Under the pieces are notes generated by a model. The model did no database searches. It saw only the letters and a list, made by a program, of their open reading frames with translations, and had not been told where the DNA came from. Of a stretch of 64,000 nucleotides of DNA, positions 59,152-64,000 are shown piece after piece (the stretch's first letter is position 1; every line of letters starts with the position of its first letter). Origin of the DNA: Micromonospora sp. WMMD980 (GTDB lineage: Bacteria; Actinomycetota; Actinomycetes; Mycobacteriales; Micromonosporaceae); NCBI RefSeq assembly GCF_029626035.1, contig NZ_JARUBE010000003.1, positions 2,418,001 through 2,482,000 on the forward strand, read 5' to 3'. A program made the position numbers and the translations under genes.

Positions 59152-62100
59152 TCAGCCGCGGGGCAGCCGCGGAATGGCCGGGATCGCCGCCGGGGCGGCC
59201 GGTTGGTCGGCGGGCGCCTCGGCACGCAGCTCCTCGATCCGGGCCGCCAGTCCGGCCACGGTGGGGGTCTCGAAGAGGCTGCGCATCGGCAGCCGCACTC
59301 CGGTCGCCTTGCGCATCGCCGCGATCAGCTGCACGGCGACCAGCGAGTTGCCGCCGAGGGCGAAGAAGTCGTCGTCGACGCCGACGTCGGTGACGCCGAG
59401 CCCGTCCCGCCACACCTGGGCGATGGTCTTCTCCAGCTCGGTGCCCGGGGCCGCCGAACCGCCGCCGGCGGCCGGCGCGCCGGTCGAGGCATCGGTCTCC
59501 TCGGCCAGGCTGTCCGTGGTGACCCGGGCGGCCCGGCGCCGGATGTCGGCGACCGTGCGGGTGGCGACGACCACCTGCGCGCCCAGGCCGGCGCCGAGGC
59601 TGCGGCGGAACGCCTCCGCACCGTCGACCGGCCGGATGTCCTCGGTGGCCGCGGCCGGCCCGTCGGTCTCCGCGGTGGGCTCCGCGAGGTTGCCGGTGAC
59701 CGCGTCCTGATCCACCCGGCGCAGCACGAAGTCGCTGATCGCGACCAGCTCCCGACCGTCCGGGTCACGCAGCGACAGGTCGGCGGCGACCACCTCGTCG
59801 GTGGCGGCCGGCCGGTGCCGCAGGTGGCTGTGGAACTGCTCCGGCAGCGCCCCGCGCACCACGATCCGCCCGTACGACAGCGGCAGGTAGGTGCCGCTGC
59901 CCTGGCCCCGACCGAACGCGGTGGCCACGTCCAGCAGCGCCGGGTGCAGCCCCCAGGCGGGCAGGTCACCCCGCGCCGCCGCCGGCGCCTGCACCCGGGC
60001 CAGCTCCTCGCCCTCGGCGAGGTGGTGCTCGGCCAGCGCCGCCCAGCGCGGGCCGAACGTGAGCATGCTGGTGCGCCCGCGCCCGAACGAGGCGTCGTCG
60101 TCGACCCGCCGACCGGCCATGGTGGCCGGGGCGGCCGGCGGCGCGGCCTCGGTGGTCCACCCCGCCGCGCCGCGCACGTGCGTGCGCAGCCGACCGGCGG
60201 TGAGGCTGGCCACCGTGAAGTCCACCCCGTCCTCGCTCGGGGCCAACTCCACCCGGTACTGGGCGACGGCGCCGTCGGGCACCGAGAACGGCTCCAGGAA
60301 GACCACGTCGCGCAGCTCCACCGCGGCGTCCGGCGCCGGCGCGGGCAGCGCGGCGACCACCGCGGCCCGCACCGACTCCAGGTGGGCGGTGCCGGGCACC
60401 ACCGGCACCCCGCCGATCCGGTGCTCGTCGAGCAGCCAGTGGGTGTCCGCCGCGACAAGGCCGTGCAGCACGGTGCCGTCCGGCCCGGCGACCATGGTGG
60501 TCAGCACCGGGTGGGTGACCGGGCTGGTCACGGTGTCCCGCCCAACGGCCCGGAACGCGGCCGGCGCGGCGGTCTCCACCGCCATGCCGACCTCGGCCCA
60601 GCCACCCCAGTTCTGCGACACCACCGGCGCCCGGAACCCGACACCGGAGCGGGCCAGCGCGTCCAGCACGTTGTTCGCGGCGCAGTAGTCGACCTGACCG
60701 AAGCCGCCGATCACCGCGGTGATCGAGGAGCAGAGCGCCACGAAGTCCAACGGCAGGTCACCGAAGACCTGGGCCAGCGCGAGCGTGCCGGCGAGCTTCG
60801 GCGCGAGCACCCGCTCCGCCTCGGCCCGTTCCTTCACCTCGGCCATGCCGCCGCCGGGCAGGCCGGCGGCGTGCACGATGCCGTCCAGCCCGCCGAAGCG
60901 GCGCTCCGCCTCGGCGCGCACCCGGTGCAGCTCCGCCGCGTCCGTGACGTCGGCGGCGAGCACCAGCACCTCGGCGCCGGCGGCCTCCATCCGGCGGATC
61001 GCCGCGATCGCCCGGCCGGCCCGGTCCGCGCCGCCGTGCACCGCCAGGTGCGCGTCCCAGCCCTCCCGCTCGGGCAGGCCGGAGCGGGCCAGCAGCACCA
61101 GCTTGGCGCGGGCCCGACGGGCGAAGTCCTCGGCCAGGGTGACGCCGATGCCGCCGAGTCCCCCGGTGATCAGGTAGCGGCCCTCCTCGCGCAACACGCC
61201 AGGTTCGTCCTCGGCGGCCACGGTGACCTGCTCGTAGCCGCCCACCCAGCGCCGGTCCCGGCGCAGCGCCACCTCCGGGTGCTCCGGGTCGACCGGGCTG
61301 CGCAGCTCCACCGCCAGGGCGGCCACCCCGCGCGCGGCGGGGTCGGCGTCGAGCAGCCGGACGGTCAGGCCGGGCAGCTCGACCGGGAGCACCCGGGCCA
61401 GGCCGGCCAGGGTGGCGTGCTCGGGCCGCACCAGGTCGTCGCCGCGCACGTCGCCGATGCCCGCGGTGACCAGGTCGAGGCGGACGCCCGTCTCGTCGGC
61501 GGTCAGGCCGGCGCCGGCGAGCGCCTGCACCAGGTGCAGCGCGCCGAAGAAGCCGCGCTCCTGGGCGGCCCAGGCGGCGGCCACGTCGGTGCCGGCCGGC
61601 TCGCCGTCGAGCGCGAACGCGTGCACGATCCGTCGGGGCAGGTCCGCGCCGAACGCGGCGACCAGCGCCTCGGCGTCCTCCCGGGAGCCGGGGCGCAGCC
61701 GGAAGCCGGTCGCGGTGGCGGTGAACGCGGCACCGGCGCGTACCTCGACCGGGTCGTCGCCGGCGGCGCGCAACGCGGCGACGAGCGCCTCGCCGCGCGG
61801 GCCGTCGGCCAGCACCAGGCAGCGGCCGAGCGGCTCGGCCGTGCGGGCCGGCGCGGCCTGCCGCCACACCGGCACGGCGAACCACTCCGGCAGCGGGCGG
61901 GGCCCGGTCTCGGCAGGGGCCACTGCCTCCTCCCGCACCGGGTCCGGGTCGACCCAGTAGCGGCGCCGCTCGAACGGGTAGGTGGGAAGCGGCACCCGCC
62001 GCGCCTCCGGGTCGACGGCCAGGTCCACCGGCACACCGGCGCACCACAGCGCACCCGCGGCGCCGAGCAGCGTGGCCAGGTCACCGGTGGACTCCCCCGG

Positions 62101-64000
62101 GCCGGGCAGGCTGCCCAGCGGGGTCAGCGCGCGCTGCGCCTCGCCGGCCTTGGCGACCTGCATCCGGGCCAGGTTGGCCAACTGCCGGCCGGGCCCGCAC
62201 TCGACGAGCGCCCAGGTGCCCTCGGCGAGCAGGGTCGCCACGCACGCGCCGAAGCGGACCGGCCGGCGCAGGTGCGCCGCCCAGTACGCCGGGTCGGTGG
62301 CCTGCGCGTCGGTGATCCAGGTGCCGGTCACGTTGGACACGAACGGCACCGCCGGCGCGCGCAACGGCACGCTCGCCATCAGCGCGGTGAACTCGTCGAG
62401 GATCGGGTCCATCATCGGCGAGTGGAAGGCGTGCGAGGTGCGCAGCAGCTTCGACTTGTTCTTGCTGCCCAGACCCTCCGCGAACGCCTCGACCAGGGCG
62501 GTCTCGCCGGCCACCACGCAGGTGCCCGGGCCGTTCACGGTCGCCACCGACAGGCCGTCGGGCAGCGTGTCGGCCACCGCCGACTCGTCCAGCGTGACGG
62601 CCAGCATGGCCCCGGCCGGCAGCGCGTGCATGAGCCGGCCCCGGGCGGCGACCACCCGCAGCGCGTCGGGGAGGCTGAGCACCCCGGCGACGGTGGCGGC
62701 CACGTACTCGCCGATGGAGTGGCCGATCATCGCGGCCGGGGTGACCCCGGCGTCGCGCCACGCGGCGGCGAGCGCGTACTCGACGGTGAACAGGGCGGGC
62801 TGGGTCCAGCGGGTCTCGGTGAGCTTCGCCGCCGCCGCCGGGTCCCGGCCGAGGACCAGGTCGCGGATGTCCAGGCCCAGCTCGGGGTGGAGCAGCTCGG
62901 CGCACTCGTCCACGGCGGCGGCGAACGTCGGGTCCTCGGCGTACAGCTCGGCGCCCATGCCGGCGTACTGCGAGCCCTGCCCGCTGAACAGGAAGGCCAC
63001 CCGGGGCGCCGGCCCGTCGGCCACCCCCCGCAGACGCTTGCGCTTGTCGCGCAGCGCCGCGACGGCGGCCTGCGGGTCGCCGGCGACCACGGCGGCCCGG
63101 TGGGCGTAGCGCTGCCGGCCGATCCGCAGCGTGTGCGCGACGTCGGCGAGCAGGTCCGGGCCGCCGGCGGTGGCGCGCTCCAGGTGGCCGGCGAGGTCGC
63201 CGACCGCGGCGTCCAGCGCGGTCGGGGTCTTCGCGGACACCTGGAGCAGGTGCGCCGGGCGGACCCGCCGCTCCGACCGGTACGCCGCCGGCGCCTCCTG
63301 GAGCACCACGTGCGCGTTGGTGCCGCCGATGCCGAACGAGCTGACCCCGGCCCGGCGCGGCCCGCCGTCGGCGTCCCACTTGGTCAGCGTGTTCGCCACG
63401 TAGAACGGGGTGTCGGCGAAGTCGATGGCCGGGTTCGGCGTCTCGTAGTTGATGGTCGGCGGGATCAGCCCGTGTTCCATGGCCAGCACGGTCTTGATCA
63501 CGCTGACGATGCCGGACGGCTGGCTCAGGTGGCCGATGTTGGACTTCACCGAGCCGATGCCGCACCAGCCCCGGTCGTCGGTGTCGCGGGTGTAGACGGC
63601 GGAGAGCGCGGCGATCTCGATCGGGTCACCGAGCGCGGTGCCGGTGCCGTGCGCCTCGACGTAGCTGATGCTGCGCGGGTCGATCCCGGCCAGCCCGACG
63701 GCCTGCGCCACGGCCTCGACCTGGCCGTCGATGCTGGGTGCGGTGAAGCCGACCTTGCCGGCGCCGTCGTTGTTGATCGCGTTGCCGAGCACCACCGCGC
63801 GGATGGTGTCACCGTCGGCGATCGCGTCGGAGAGGCGCTTGAGCAGGGTGACCCCCACGCCGCTGCCCCAGACCGTGCCGTTCGCGTCGGCGTCGAACGG
63901 CCGGCACCGACCGTCCGGCGAGGTGAAGCCGTCCATGCCGAGGTAGCCGGCGTGCGGCAGCTCGATGTTCACGCCGCCCGCGAGCGCCATGTCGCACTCG
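59152..64000 (-). CDS. Type I PKS module KS-AT-KR-DH-ACP, N-terminus beyond the right edge
   Basis: At least 1615 residues; the reading is open at base 64000. The KS lacks its Cys region (outside) but has VEAHGTGT and KSNIGHL. AT has GHSIGEYVAA and HAFHSPMMDP, pointing to malonyl-CoA. Next come a KR structural part, the catalytic KR (YLITGGLGGIGVTLAEDFA, CSSITAVIGGFGQVDYCAANN) and a DH with HRIGGVPVVP and HPALLDVATAFG, then an ACP with LGGNSL. KR before DH is not the usual cis-AT order. The KS resembles those of hybrid PKS-NRPS systems. It feeds the NRPS genes 32 bp downstream. Confidence 0.92.
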   Translation of the reverse strand, partial: ECDMALAGGVNIELPHAGYLGMDGFTSPDGRCRPFDADANGTVWGSGVGVTLLKRLSDAIADGDTIRAVVLGNAINNDGAGKVGFTAPSIDGQVEAVAQAVGLAGIDPRSISYVEAHGTGTALGDPIEIAALSAVYTRDTDDRGWCGIGSVKSNIGHLSQPSGIVSVIKTVLAMEHGLIPPTINYETPNPAIDFADTPFYVANTLTKWDADGGPRRAGVSSFGIGGTNAHVVLQEAPAAYRSERRVRPAHLLQVSAKTPTALDAAVGDLAGHLERATAGGPDLLADVAHTLRIGRQRYAHRAAVVAGDPQAAVAALRDKRKRLRGVADGPAPRVAFLFSGQGSQYAGMGAELYAEDPTFAAAVDECAELLHPELGLDIRDLVLGRDPAAAAKLTETRWTQPALFTVEYALAAAWRDAGVTPAAMIGHSIGEYVAATVAGVLSLPDALRVVAARGRLMHALPAGAMLAVTLDESAVADTLPDGLSVATVNGPGTCVVAGETALVEAFAEGLGSKNKSKLLRTSHAFHSPMMDPILDEFTALMASVPLRAPAVPFVSNVTGTWITDAQATDPAYWAAHLRRPVRFGACVATLLAEGTWALVECGPGRQLANLARMQVAKAGEAQRALTPLGSLPGPGESTGDLATLLGAAGALWCAGVPVDLAVDPEARRVPLPTYPFERRRYWVDPDPVREEAVAPAETGPRPLPEWFAVPVWRQAAPARTAEPLGRCLVLADGPRGEALVAALRAAGDDPVEVRAGAAFTATATGFRLRPGSREDAEALVAAFGADLPRRIVHAFALDGEPAGTDVAAAWAAQERGFFGALHLVQALAGAGLTADETGVRLDLVTAGIGDVRGDDLVRPEHATLAGLARVLPVELPGLTVRLLDADPAARGVAALAVELRSPVDPEHPEVALRRDRRWVGGYEQVTVAAEDEPGVLREEGRYLITGGLGGIGVTLAEDFARRARAKLVLLARSGLPEREGWDAHLAVHGGADRAGRAIAAIRRMEAAGAEVLVLAADVTDAAELHRVRAEAERRFGGLDGIVHAAGLPGGGMAEVKERAEAERVLAPKLAGTLALAQVFGDLPLDFVALCSSITAVIGGFGQVDYCAANNVLDALARSGVGFRAPVVSQNWGGWAEVGMAVETAAPAAFRAVGRDTVTSPVTHPVLTTMVAGPDGTVLHGLVAADTHWLLDEHRIGGVPVVPGTAHLESVRAAVVAALPAPAPDAAVELRDVVFLEPFSVPDGAVAQYRVELAPSEDGVDFTVASLTAGRLRTHVRGAAGWTTEAAPPAAPATMAGRRVDDDASFGRGRTSMLTFGPRWAALAEHHLAEGEELARVQAPAAARGDLPAWGLHPALLDVATAFGRGQGSGTYLPLSYGRIVVRGALPEQFHSHLRHRPAATDEVVAADLSLRDPDGRELVAISDFVLRRVDQDAVTGNLAEPTAETDGPAAATEDIRPVDGAEAFRRSLGAGLGAQVVVATRTVADIRRRAARVTTDSLAEETDASTGAPAAGGGSAAPGTELEKTIAQVWRDGLGVTDVGVDDDFFALGGNSLVAVQLIAAMRKATGVRLPMRSLFETPTVAGLAARIEELRAEAPADQPAAPAAIPAIPRLPRG

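Overview
The window is very GC-rich (roughly 70-75% by eye) with strongly G/C-ending codons. Its gene content is typical of a filamentous actinobacterium: Ser/Thr kinases, SpoIIE/STAS switches, XRE-DUF397 pairs, Methyltransf_19, AI-2E and TerC proteins. The short GGGGCCCC palindromes at gene ends point to Micromonosporaceae, most likely Micromonospora. This is an inference from content, not a database match. No rRNA, tRNA, insertion sequence or CRISPR array was seen.

Layout. 1-6.3 kb: a partial AraC regulator, then a leftward block of response regulator, histidine kinase, GT39 glycosyltransferase and GT2-GtrA glycosyltransferase. 6.4-12 kb: short-chain dehydrogenase and hydrolase pair, Ser/Thr kinase, OsmC protein, membrane endo/exonuclease-phosphatase protein and a secreted lytic-transglycosylase-like protein. 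12-19 kb: a signalling block with a DivIVA-like protein, a phosphorelay receiver, three STAS proteins, a SpoIIE-type phosphatase coupled to a cobalamin-binding protein, and a DUF2267 protein fused to a degenerate pterin dehydratase. 19-30 kb: mixed metabolism, including a frameshifted spermidine-synthase-like gene, AI-2E permease, NDH-2, a deleted M28 peptidase, a secreted C39-like protease, a GT2 enzyme, a molybdopterin oxidoreductase with its flavin reductase, and a TerC gene behind a recognisable yybP-ykoY (Mn2+) riboswitch. 30-48 kb: CoA transferase, pirin, MazG-like protein, glutamate dehydrogenase, a secreted hydrolase behind a 28-bp perfect palindrome, DedA, a nitrilase/phosphotransferase chimera, a deleted Ser/Thr kinase, XRE-DUF397 regulators, GGDEF, a PemK-like toxin and a serpin-like protein. 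48.2-49.2 kb: a scar of three gene remnants (ABC permease, TetR, GNAT).

49.4-64 kb (continuing past the right edge) is a leftward hybrid PKS-NRPS operon with tightly coupled genes: PKS (KS-AT-KR-DH-ACP), a SyrP/AsnO-like Fe(II)/2-oxoglutarate oxygenase, an MbtH protein, NRPS C-A-T (predicted Asn) and NRPS C-A-T-TE (predicted Ser) whose thioesterase runs directly into a complete MFS exporter. The thioesterase nucleophile is Cys (GHCGVG) rather than Ser. Established examples of Cys thioesterases close strained rings (obafluorin, sulfazecin). A Cys TE on a terminal Ser module therefore makes a beta-lactone or similar product a testable possibility, with the exporter built into the releasing enzyme. 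This is the most interesting system in the window.

A second theme is damage. At least six loci carry small internal deletions or single-base frameshifts: 19.5, 22.95, 38.5, 39.73, 48.5-48.8 and 49.08 kb. They reflect either real decay beside the cluster or assembly artefacts. Resequencing would decide.
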